Part shown: positions 5,425 through 10,390 of the stretch, piece after piece | Layout: every line of letters starts with the position of its first letter | Numbering within the stretch: the stretch's first letter is position 1 | Virus record (IMG/VR): IMGVR_UViG_3300042907_000264 | Coordinates: 1 to 55,525 of that record | Direction: 5' to 3' (one strand) | DNA: 55,525 nucleotides | Origin: a virus | The notes under the pieces: model-generated | Seen by the model: the letters and a program-made list of their open reading frames with translations, nothing else | Databases searched by the model: none | Told to the model about the DNA's origin: nothing | Made by a program: the position numbers and the translations under genes

Positions 5425-5653
5425 GTAAATTAATTGGTCGGGTATTTCTACACCCAGAGCGCACGGGCTCATGCCCTGCCATTTCTACCGACCCCTAGGC
5501 CTGCTTCGTATGCCTTTCGGCAAATTTTTATTCTTTACACCCTATCGGTTTAGCCCATTGCGCTTATTGAGGTAAGCAATCCGATATTAGCAAGCATTCC
5601 CCTCTGATAGTCTTGCGAGGTCTCTCCAGTCTGTTCTAGAATACTGGATAATT
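5425..5653 (-). ncRNA. Structured 229-nt spacer between tRNA-Tyr and tRNA-Ile
   Basis: No ORF. On the minus strand it contains a CCAGT/ACTGG hairpin, a TATCGG/CCGATA helix enclosing ATTG-CTTA / TAAG-CAAT, and a GCC-GAAA-GGC hairpin with a GNRA tetraloop. It ends in a 58-nt element closed by GGTCGG/CCGACC with inner hairpins GGGC-ATGA-GCCC and GGGT-N8-ACCC. The last element ends in CCA next to tRNA-Ile but is not a cloverleaf. Unknown RNA or RNAs. Confidence 0.4.
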
Positions 5654-5739
5654 TGGTGGGTAAGGTTGGATTCGAACCAACTAAGTACTAGACAGGGGAT
5701 TTACAGTCCGCCGCAACTCGCCGTCGTTGCCGCTTACCC
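5654..5739 (-). tRNA. tRNA-Tyr(GUA)
   Basis: Class II, acceptor GGGTAAG/CTTACCC, loop CTGTAAA (GUA), variable arm, T arm GTTGG-TTCGAAT-CCAAC, A73-CCA. Confidence 0.92.
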
Positions 5740-5858
5740 GAAACTTGCTGCGCCGCACGTATTGGCGCGAATGTCTTCTAACATTTCATCGACTAATCCT
5801 GATAACGTCATCCAGTTTCAAGCAACTGGCGCTTCAGGCGTAAGTAGTTAGATCGAAT
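5740..5858 (-). ncRNA. Hairpin-rich spacer between tRNA-Ala and tRNA-Tyr
   Basis: Contains a GCGCC/GGCGC hairpin and a 6-bp CCAGTT/AACTGG hairpin, with no ORF on the transcribed strand. Function unknown; may only aid processing. Confidence 0.3.
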
Positions 5859-5933
5859 TGGTGGAATGCCAGGGAATCGAACCCTGTCGTCCGCCTTGCA
5901 AGGGCGGCATGCTTCCGTTATCATCAGCACCCC
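5859..5933 (-). tRNA. tRNA-Ala(UGC)
   Basis: Acceptor GGGGTGC/GCATTCC with two G-U pairs, anticodon stem CCGCC/GGCGG around CTTGCAA (UGC), T loop TTCGATT, A73-CCA. The first 10 nt contain the stop codon of the 57-aa gene upstream. No G3-U70 check beyond this: position 3-70 is G-U, the alanine identity pair. Confidence 0.92.
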
Positions 5934-6097
5934 GTTTTCTTTTTTGCATCCCGCTTTGCAACATGTTGTTTAATGAACCAACGCGGCACGGCAGGATTGT
6001 ATGCACATAATTCTTCTTCTGTATATGTATCAGGATGTGGATTGATACCAGCATCAACTGAATCCCAAAAAATCTTTTCGAATGCGCTTCGCTTCAT
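5924..6097 (-). CDS. Hypothetical 57-aa basic protein
   Basis: A 57-residue protein, starting KRSAFEKIFWDSVDAGI and ending in a Lys-rich tail. No family recognised. GAGG precedes the ATG at 6097 at good spacing; another ATG 3 nt upstream is possible. A near-consensus promoter stands 25 nt upstream. The stop codon lies 10 nt inside tRNA-Ala, as in the heme oxygenase/tRNA-Val pair. Confidence 0.65.
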   Translation of the reverse strand: MKRSAFEKIFWDSVDAGINPHPDTYTEEELCAYNPAVPRWFIKQHVAKRDAKKKTGC

Positions 6098-6121
6098 CAT
6101 TACCTCGTTGATTGTTGTTAT

Positions 6122-6150
6122 ATTATAGACGAGGCAATTAGCAAAGTCAA
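6122..6150 (-). promoter_or_regulatory. Sigma70-type promoter
   Basis: Minus-strand TTGACT, 17 nt, TATAAT. It would drive the 57-aa gene and probably tRNA-Ala and tRNAs beyond it. Confidence 0.8.
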
Positions 6151-6156
6151 GTAAGA

Positions 6157-6264
6157 AGAAGAGAAGCTCCACGCATCGCCACTAATGGCGATGGGATACT
6201 TAATGCCGAGTGTGCGATCACTCAGAATGTTCTTGCAGGTTCGCAGCCCGCTACCTTCTCTTCT
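6157..6264 (-). ncRNA. Cloverleaf-like structured RNA (108 nt)
   Basis: A perfect 10-bp closing stem AGAAGAGAAG/CTTCTCTTCT (6255-6264 with 6157-6166) encloses three hairpins. These are GCGGG-CTGCGAA-CCTGC (6235-6251, 7-nt loop), GAGTG-N6-CACTC (6208-6223) and a perfect 8-bp CATCGCCA-N4-TGGCGATG (6174-6193). The first loop has the CUnCGAA form also seen in the D-arm-less tRNA-like gene at 4070-4161. It lies between tRNA-Trp and the promoter at 6122-6150. No known family fits. Confidence 0.5.
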
Positions 6265-6267
6265 AAT

Positions 6268-6342
6268 TGGCATCAGTGTAAGGATTTGAACCCTAGACGC
6301 ACGGTTTTGGAGACCGGCATGTTACCGCTACACCACACTGAT
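6268..6342 (-). tRNA. tRNA-Trp(CCA)
   Basis: Acceptor ATCAGTG/CACTGAT, loop CTCCAAA (CCA anticodon), T loop TTCAAAT, G73-CCA as required for Trp. A 70-nt spacer to tRNA-Pro shows nothing clear. Confidence 0.91.
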
Positions 6343-6412
6343 AGAATTAGGCGAGGGTTCCTTCAGCTACTTGTGCCACTACGAGTGTACCCACAACTCA
6401 GACTTCATGAAT

Positions 6413-6490
6413 TGGTCTAGGTGGCAGGATTCGAACCTGCGGCCCCTTGCGCCCAAGGCAAGTGCGATACCAGACTTCGCCACACCTAGA
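6413..6490 (-). tRNA. tRNA-Pro(UGG)
   Basis: Acceptor TCTAGGT/ACCTAGA perfect, anticodon stem CTTGC/GCAAG around CTTGGGC (UGG), standard T arm, A73-CCA. Confidence 0.92.
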
Positions 6491-6650
6491 TAACGGCTTT
6501 CGTACTGCGAGGGTGCCGTCAACCCTACCCAGCGTATCCCGAAGGATGCTCGGCGTACTAAATGGTGGAGGAGTTTCATACCTTAATACTTTATATCTCT
6601 CCCCAAGCCCGTATGTCAGGCACCCACATTGTCAAGAGGTGGGCTGTTAT
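6491..6650 (-). ncRNA. Structured 160-nt spacer between tRNA-Asp and tRNA-Pro
   Basis: On the minus strand: CCCAC/GTGGG hairpin, GGAG/CTCC helix ending in CCACCA, and a GTAC/GTAC helix enclosing GCATCC-TTCG-GGATAC (UUCG tetraloop) and AGGGT-N7-ACCCT. No ORF and no cloverleaf. Unknown RNA. Confidence 0.38.
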
Positions 6651-6724
6651 TGGCGATCTTGACGAGGCTCAAACTCGTTACTCCTCTTAGACAGAGAGGT
6701 GTGATATCCATTCACTACAAGACC
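6651..6724 (-). tRNA. tRNA-Asp(GUC) with atypical T loop
   Basis: Acceptor GGTCTTG/CAAGATC, D arm TAGTGAATGGATATCAC, anticodon stem CCTCT/AGAGG around CTGTCTA (GUC), G73-CCA. The T stem ACGAG/CTCGT is perfect but its loop is TTTGAGC rather than TTCGANY. It was found by folding, not by the T-loop consensus. Confidence 0.83.
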
Positions 6725-6729
6725 TTAAT

Positions 6730-6804
6730 TGGTGTGCCAGAAGAGAATTGAACTCTTGACCTTGGGTTTAAGAGACCCCTGCTCTACCACTGAGCTACTG
6801 GCGC
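6730..6804 (-). tRNA. tRNA-Lys(CUU)
   Basis: Acceptor GCGCCAG/CTGGCAC with one mismatch (C2-A71), D arm TAGCTCAGTGGTAGAGC, loop CTCTTAA (CUU), T loop TTCAATT, A73-CCA. Confidence 0.86.
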
Positions 6805-6808
6805 ATAT

Positions 6809-6883
6809 TGGAGCGGGAAATGGGGATCGAACCCACGACATTCACGTTGGCAACGTGACGCTCTACCTCTGAGCTATACCCGC
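6809..6883 (-). tRNA. tRNA-Gly(GCC)
   Basis: Acceptor GCGGGTA/TTCCCGC with one mismatch at position 6, anticodon stem TCACG/CGTGA around TTGCCAA (GCC), U73-CCA. Confidence 0.91.
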
Positions 6884-6887
6884 ATAT

Positions 6888-6964
6888 TGGCTCCCTTAAT
6901 AGGATTCGAACCTATAACGGCCTGATTAACAGTCAGGTGCCGGTACCAACCCGGCTCCAAGGGA
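6888..6964 (-). tRNA. tRNA-Asn(GUU)
   Basis: Acceptor TCCCTTG/TAAGGGA, anticodon stem CCTGA/TCAGG around CTGTTAA (GUU), standard T arm, G73-CCA. Confidence 0.93.
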
Positions 6965-7092
6965 ATAAAACTTATCACTTCCGCGACACACCAGCTAGTT
7001 TAGTTCGATAAGCTAATATCGGACGCAGACGTTTCGAACCAACCTGTCGTCCTGTCTGGTGTGTCTCGGAAGAGATAACTTTCGTTATCTCT
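6965..7092 (-). ncRNA. Structured RNA with 16-bp closing stem and GAAA hairpin
   Basis: A 16-nt arm at 6979-6994 pairs with 7056-7071 (15 of 16 positions, one C-U mismatch). It encloses a multibranch core with GGACG/CGTCC and GATA/TATC helices. Immediately 5' on the transcript is a perfect 9-bp hairpin AGAGATAAC-GAAA-GTTATCTCT (7071-7092). It lies between the 64-aa early gene and tRNA-Asn and has no ORF. One of the clearest unassigned RNA structures in the window. There is no U-run that would make it a terminator. Confidence 0.5.
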
Positions 7093-7122
7093 AGGAACTT
7101 AACAATGTAAATCAGCAGACCG

Positions 7123-7317
7123 TTATTCCTTGAGGTCACTAAAAGACCGACTACGCGGCTCCTGATTAAAAGAGCCAGTAGCAAAGACAACGGTATCATC
7201 GGGAGTTATCTCCCGTCGAGCACGAAGATCCCATCCCGGATGGATGAAATCTGGTAGTCCGAAAATGCGACAAGCCCGAAGGTATTCGTCGCCCTTAAAC
7301 CCTACGAAGTGAAGCAT
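7123..7317 (-). CDS. Hypothetical 64-aa protein (DFIH/REITPDDTVVFA motif)
   Basis: The 64-residue product contains HFVGFKGDEYLRACRIFG and DFIHPGWDLRARREITPDD, a pattern I associate with small conserved proteins of unknown function in phages and alphaproteobacteria. AGGAGG 6 nt before the ATG at 7317 fixes the start; the longer frame reads into the promoter. First gene after the conserved early promoter at 7341-7378. Confidence 0.75.
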   Translation of the reverse strand: MLHFVGFKGDEYLRACRIFGLPDFIHPGWDLRARREITPDDTVVFATGSFNQEPRSRSFSDLKE

Positions 7318-7340
7318 CGCCCCTCCTTCTCTCAATCTCT

Positions 7341-7378
7341 CACATACTATAGATAATGCCTGCAAGTCTGTTTTTCAA
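7341..7378 (-). promoter_or_regulatory. Conserved early promoter, copy 1
   Basis: TTGAAA, exactly 17 nt, TATCTATAGTATGTGA. The -35, spacing and extended -10 match three other copies (11731-11768, 12031-12068, 42718-42751). Drives the 64-aa gene. A 7-bp TGCATAG/CTATGCA palindrome lies just upstream. Confidence 0.82.
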
Positions 7379-7411
7379 TGTTTTATTTTGCATAGCTGCT
7401 ATGCATTTGGC

Positions 7412-7447
7412 GCATAACAAAACCCCGAGAGTTTCCTCATCGGGGTT
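7412..7447 (-). terminator. Rho-independent terminator
   Basis: Minus-strand hairpin AACCCCGA/TCGGGGTT with an inner GAG-GAAA-CTC stem, followed by TTGTT. It ends the 27-aa minigene transcript and separates it from the early promoter downstream. Confidence 0.85.
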
Positions 7448-7475
7448 CTTTAAGAATCTAAGTCTGTAACAAGAC

Positions 7476-7559
7476 TCAAATCATAGAACCCCCGTTGTCT
7501 GCCCATGATGGACGACCTTTTGGTTGATTATTCGCAATGGGGCAATAACGGTGTTTCAT
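7476..7559 (-). CDS. 27-aa minigene between late promoter and terminator
   Basis: The ORF begins MKHRYCPIANNQPKGRPSWA and ends 7 residues later. AGGAAA lies before the ATG. A perfect TATAAATA box is 23 nt upstream of the start and a strong terminator begins 29 nt after the stop, so this is a complete transcription unit with a peptide as its only product. No family recognised. It might instead be the leader of a small RNA. Confidence 0.5.
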   Translation of the reverse strand: MKHRYCPIANNQPKGRPSWADNGGSMI

Positions 7560-7581
7560 TTGTTTCCTGTAGTGTTATTTC

Positions 7582-7589
7582 TATTTATA
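7582..7589 (-). promoter_or_regulatory. Late promoter box TATAAATA
   Basis: Exact T4 late consensus on the minus strand, 23 nt before the 27-aa ORF start. Confidence 0.7.
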
Positions 7590-7628
7590 TACATTTTAGA
7601 CGGACATTGAAGTTTTGTCAACCTTTTT

Positions 7629-8252
7629 TTAAGTTATGAGAAAAGAAGCGGGACATGCTGCTTCCGTTTCGACAACACCTAAAGGAATACAACTCAACTT
7701 TCGAAATTCTAAAAGTTCTTTAAATGCCTTGTATTCATGGTCCTGATAAGTTCCGTAATTGTAATATTCATCAAACACAATTACAGTTCCAGGAACAATA
7801 TAGTCGGCAAAGTTGTCAAACACTGTTTTAGTCGAACTATACAAATCACAATCAATATGCATATATGCCACATTCGATTTAGGAAATGTTGGACATGTTT
7901 CATCATATAAACCAACGACCAACTCAATATTTTTTTCCTCAAAGACAGGAACAGGTATAGAGAACATACCTTGTGGCACACAATGCCAAGATTCTGGCAA
8001 ACCTGTAGTGAACACATCAAAACCGTAAATAGTCTTATTAGGCAATCTCTTTGCGGTGTGTCTCAATGAGCGTCCAGTGTACACTCCAAATTCCATATAG
8101 AGTCCATCTAGTGTCACATGATCTAATGCATGATCAATATGAGGATAGATTAAATCTGTATAATACTTACTCTCATCAAGAGAAGTGCCATTCCATTCTC
8201 TATAGTTTCCTACAAACTTTTGTTTGGGTTCTCCGTAAAAAATGCTACTCAT
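7629..8252 (-). CDS. TylF-like SAM-dependent O-methyltransferase
   Basis: A 207-residue class I methyltransferase of the macrocin O-methyltransferase (TylF) type. The SAM-binding strand and loop are MEFGVYTGRSLRH (near 49-61). VAYMHIDCDLYSSTK (near 129-143) carries the metal-binding Asp pair, and TVIVFDEYYNY (near 157-167) the third acidic site. The family methylates sugar or catechol-like hydroxyls in a metal-dependent way; the phage substrate is unknown, though glycan decoration is plausible given four glycosyltransferase-like genes elsewhere. The start at 8252 is chosen because the longer frame enters tRNA-Leu; the Shine-Dalgarno is weak (AAAGAAAG). Confidence 0.8.
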   Translation of the reverse strand: MSSIFYGEPKQKFVGNYREWNGTSLDESKYYTDLIYPHIDHALDHVTLDGLYMEFGVYTGRSLRHTAKRLPNKTIYGFDVFTTGLPESWHCVPQGMFSIPVPVFEEKNIELVVGLYDETCPTFPKSNVAYMHIDCDLYSSTKTVFDNFADYIVPGTVIVFDEYYNYGTYQDHEYKAFKELLEFRKLSCIPLGVVETEAACPASFLIT

Positions 8253-8267
8253 TTTGCTTTCTTTGTT

Positions 8268-8349
8268 TGGTGCGAGTGGAGGGACTTGAACCCCCATGCT
8301 TACGCGGTGGATTTTGAGACCACTGTGTCTACCGTTTCACCACACTCGC
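8268..8349 (-). tRNA. tRNA-Leu(CAA)
   Basis: Class II, acceptor GCGAGTG/CACTCGC, loop CTCAAAA (CAA) with a U-U at 31-39, variable arm, T arm GGGGG-TTCAAGT-CCCTC, A73-CCA. Confidence 0.9.
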
Positions 8350-8354
8350 ATATA

Positions 8355-8561
8355 TTACCATACATCATAATCGGTGATATCAATAAAGATGCCTTCCGAT
8401 TCAGTAGTCTTAACTCTGGCCTGTGTTGCGGTACCAATACCGTTGCCACATTCCTGTTCGATTACAACTCGGTGTGTCCGCTTAAGGCCGTGCTTTTCAA
8501 GCCAAGCAGCAAGATCCAAAATCTCACCGATATTCATTTCCATCTTCGTAATCATCATCAT
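8355..8561 (-). CDS. Hypothetical 68-aa protein
   Basis: Starts at three tandem ATG codons (8561, 8558, 8555); AGAAAG best fits the third. The product has a short amphipathic start, a WLEKHGLKRTHRVVIEQECGN segment and an acidic end. No family recognised. Sits between the unusual UAU tRNA and tRNA-Leu(CAA). Confidence 0.55.
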   Translation of the reverse strand: MMMITKMEMNIGEILDLAAWLEKHGLKRTHRVVIEQECGNGIGTATQARVKTTESEGIFIDITDYDVW

Positions 8562-8571
8562 CTTTCTAATT

Positions 8572-8663
8572 TGGTCGGAGTGCTTGGATTCGAACCAAGT
8601 CAAGAACACTAATCTAGTGCTAAAGGGATTATAAGGCCCTCCCGTGTACCAACACCCACTCCG
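8572..8663 (-). tRNA. Class II tRNA with UAU anticodon (identity unclear)
   Basis: Acceptor CGGAGTG/CACTCCG (C1-G72), long variable arm CACTA-GAT-TAGTG, perfect T arm, A73-CCA. The anticodon loop reads CTTATAA, giving UAU (AUA, Ile). Long variable arms normally mark Leu, Ser or Tyr, so charging cannot be inferred. A 9-nt loop with a 5-bp GAGGG/CCCTT stem is an alternative fold. Confidence 0.72.
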
Positions 8664-8797
8664 TTATTCGCTGTAGATTGTTTCAAGCCGCATGTCCAAT
8701 ATGGACAATTCAAAAGAGCATCGATATAATCATCTCCTTTGAAAGTCTTCTTACATTTAGGACATTTTACCTTCAAGAGTTGTGATTCCATATACAT
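8609..8797 (-). CDS. Small zinc-ribbon-like protein overlapping a tRNA
   Basis: A 62-residue product with CPKCKKTF and, 20 residues on, CPYWTC: two Cys pairs typical of a zinc ribbon. The frame runs 55 nt into the UAU tRNA gene before its stop, so the last 18 residues are encoded by the tRNA sequence. The start may be 8797, 8791 or 8812, all overlapping the gene upstream. The zinc-ribbon core precedes the tRNA overlap, so cleavage of the transcript there might remove only a dispensable tail. Confidence 0.5.
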   Translation of the reverse strand: MYMESQLLKVKCPKCKKTFKGDDYIDALLNCPYWTCGLKQSTANNGVGVGTREGLIIPLALD

Positions 8798-8972
8798 AAT
8801 TCTCAGCGGCATCTTCGTGGTAAATGAGACCTCGATCTTGATATGATTCGGTCGTTACTAAGAATCCATTTTTACAATAATCGATTTCATACTGATCATT
8901 ATGAGGATTGTAATATACAATAGCCTTAAGATCCATATCATCGGAACGAAAAACAGACATTTGGACTCTCAT
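8757..8972 (-). CDS. Hypothetical 71-aa protein
   Basis: GAGGAAAAG precedes the ATG. The product contains LKAIVYYNPHNDQYEIDYCKN and reads as a small beta-rich phage protein. Overlaps the zinc-ribbon-like gene by about 40 nt. No function recognised. Confidence 0.6.
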   Translation of the reverse strand: MRVQMSVFRSDDMDLKAIVYYNPHNDQYEIDYCKNGFLVTTESYQDRGLIYHEDAAENYVYGITTLEGKMS

Positions 8973-8989
8973 TACTTTTCCTCATTGTT

Positions 8990-9065
8990 TGGTGCGCCCA
9001 CCAGGATTCGAACCCGGAACCAGACGGTTATGAGCCGTCAGCTCTAACCATTGAGCTATAGGCGC
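8990..9065 (-). tRNA. tRNA-Met(CAU), elongator
   Basis: Acceptor GCGCCTA/TGGGCGC, D arm TAGCTCAATGGTTAGAGC, anticodon stem GACGG/CCGTC around CTCATAA (CAU), A73-CCA. Confidence 0.9.
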
Positions 9066-9070
9066 TTGAT

Positions 9071-9146
9071 TGGTGCCCCCTGTCAGATTCGAACTGACCC
9101 TATAAGGATTTTAAGTCCTCTTCCTCTACCGCTGGGATAAGGGGGC
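9071..9146 (-). tRNA. Class I tRNA with UAA anticodon (nominal tRNA-Leu)
   Basis: Acceptor GCCCCCT/AGGGGGC perfect, loop CTTAAAA (UAA, codon UUA), T arm GTCAG-TTCGAAT-CTGAC, A73-CCA. The variable loop is short, whereas bacterial tRNA-Leu is class II. Tail-to-head with tRNA-Arg with no gap. Confidence 0.8.
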
Positions 9147-9223
9147 TGGCGACTCCGGCACGACTCGAACGTGCTACCCACAGATTAGAAGTCTGTTGCT
9201 CTGTCCAGATGAGCTACGGAGCC
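9147..9223 (-). tRNA. tRNA-Arg(UCU)
   Basis: Acceptor GGCTCCG/CGGAGTC, anticodon stem ACAGA/TCTGT around CTTCTAA (UCU), T loop TTCGAGT, G73-CCA. Confidence 0.92.
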
Positions 9224-9235
9224 ATGAATCTTTAT

Positions 9236-9424
9236 TTATGCTACATCCTCAAGGATATAACCCTCAACATAACATCCGTCAAGAAACTTATGACCCACAA
9301 AGTGAGCATCATCCGAGTTACGGTAGAACTGTTCCCATACACAATCATCTTCTTCAAAGCAGTATAGCATGAATCCGATCTGATTGTCAAGAATATAAAA
9401 GTCTACATCATAAGACCTAACCAT
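9236..9424 (-). CDS. Hypothetical 62-aa acidic protein
   Basis: Start at 9424 chosen for GAGG 6 nt upstream; it overlaps the stop of the preceding gene by 8 nt. The product is acidic and aromatic (CFEEDDCVWEQFYRN). Last member of a four-gene early unit ahead of tRNA-Arg. No family recognised. Confidence 0.6.
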   Translation of the reverse strand: MVRSYDVDFYILDNQIGFMLYCFEEDDCVWEQFYRNSDDAHFVGHKFLDGCYVEGYILEDVA

Positions 9425-9620
9425 TAGCGACCTCATCTTCTAGCCAATATAAAAAATCTTCCATTTCTAGTAGAACATCTAATTTGCCTAGTAAATAGGC
9501 TTCATAATCCTCAGTGACGCCAGACTTTCTTTGTCTATTACAAATAGACATTTGATTTTGAATCGATTTAATACGGCGCCTAACACTCTTTTGGGGCTTA
9601 GACATACGAGCCTTAACCAT
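9417..9620 (-). CDS. Hypothetical 67-aa protein
   Basis: Basic N-terminal half (KPQKSVRRRIKSIQNQ) and acidic helical C-terminal half (LLEMEDFLYWLEDEV). The ATG overlaps the stop of the gene upstream (TAATG), with GAGG 7 nt before it, so translation is coupled. Confidence 0.62.
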   Translation of the reverse strand: MVKARMSKPQKSVRRRIKSIQNQMSICNRQRKSGVTEDYEAYLLGKLDVLLEMEDFLYWLEDEVANG

Positions 9621-9847
9621 TACGCGACCTCGCGAAGCTTAAGACCGGTGACCCGTTCATATGCGATAACAGAAACGGGATACTGAGGATTGCCAGTGTA
9701 TAAACGAAAAGTATCTTTATGGTCATGTCGCTCACTTTTGATTATCTTTCCAGATTTGATGGAGACACTGTGTCGTGCACCGTACTTGTATTCCGTACGA
9801 ACATGAACCAGATCACCGACTTGAATATTCCGTTGCTTTGTCATCAT
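9620..9847 (-). CDS. Hypothetical 75-aa SH3-like protein, probably leaderless
   Basis: The product VGDLVHVRTEYKYGARHSVSIKSGKIIKS looks like a small beta-barrel and continues with a basic middle. The promoter at 9854-9882 predicts transcription starting at or within 1-2 nt of the ATG, so the mRNA would have no Shine-Dalgarno. A second ATG follows directly. No family recognised. Confidence 0.6.
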   Translation of the reverse strand: MMTKQRNIQVGDLVHVRTEYKYGARHSVSIKSGKIIKSERHDHKDTFRLYTGNPQYPVSVIAYERVTGLKLREVA

Positions 9848-9853
9848 GTTTAT

Positions 9854-9882
9854 ATATTAACACTATCCAATAGGTTTGTCAA
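9854..9882 (-). promoter_or_regulatory. Sigma70-type promoter giving a leaderless mRNA
   Basis: TTGACA, 17 nt, TAATAT. The -10 ends 6 nt before the ATG at 9847, so +1 should fall on or next to the start codon. It overlaps the end of the SprT-like gene. Confidence 0.75.
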
Positions 9883-10385
9883 GTCTTGTTGAAACGCATC
9901 AGTTTTCCACCGATGTAAAGTTTTCCGTTCTTAAACTTGACCTTTTCGGTCTTCAACAATACCTGATAGAACAGGTAGAGCGAACGATCACGGCCGTAAG
10001 CTTCCACTTCCCAAGGCCAGTTAAGGTAATCTTCCATTGAGTTAGTCAACTTGAAGGTCTTTCCCTGCCACTTTGCGGTGATCAACTCGGAAGACAACTC
10101 ACCACGGGCATACTGCTTCACATGCACCATCTCATGCGCGAGGCATTGGAGCATCTTATACCTCTGCATTCCTGGACGAATACCAATCTCAAAGGAACGA
10201 GGACGCCGTTCAGCATCAAGAGGATTGCAACAACCCTCATTTTTTCCCTGATCCTCGATACGGATTTCGAAATCAAGGTTCTTGGCTAAACGCTCACCCA
10301 TCACATAGTTGGCAAAGAATGCGGTAGCGAATTTGATTTCCGCCTTACACATGTGCTTAGCCTTGCCGATGATCTTAATGTCCAT
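9879..10385 (-). CDS. SprT-like zinc metalloprotease
   Basis: A 168-residue protein with the zinc motif HEMVH (LAHEMVHVKQYARGEL, about residues 88-103) and a downstream WPWEVEAYGRD segment that may supply a further ligand or catalytic residue. SprT/Spartan-type domains cleave proteins, in the eukaryotic case DNA-protein crosslinks. Here it lies among early genes of unknown role. A substrate cannot be inferred; removal of DNA-bound host proteins is one idea. Confidence 0.78.
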   Translation of the reverse strand: MDIKIIGKAKHMCKAEIKFATAFFANYVMGERLAKNLDFEIRIEDQGKNEGCCNPLDAERRPRSFEIGIRPGMQRYKMLQCLAHEMVHVKQYARGELSSELITAKWQGKTFKLTNSMEDYLNWPWEVEAYGRDRSLYLFYQVLLKTEKVKFKNGKLYIGGKLMRFNKT

Positions 10386-10390
10386 TAGTT

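Noticed and set aside
6491-6650. A further tRNA ending in CCACCA near 6565
   Set aside because: No matching 5' acceptor strand and no T arm could be folded.
6965-7092. tmRNA or RNase P RNA
   Set aside because: No tmRNA tag frame with alanine resume codon, no CCA-ended tRNA-like half, and no RNase P conserved core strings.
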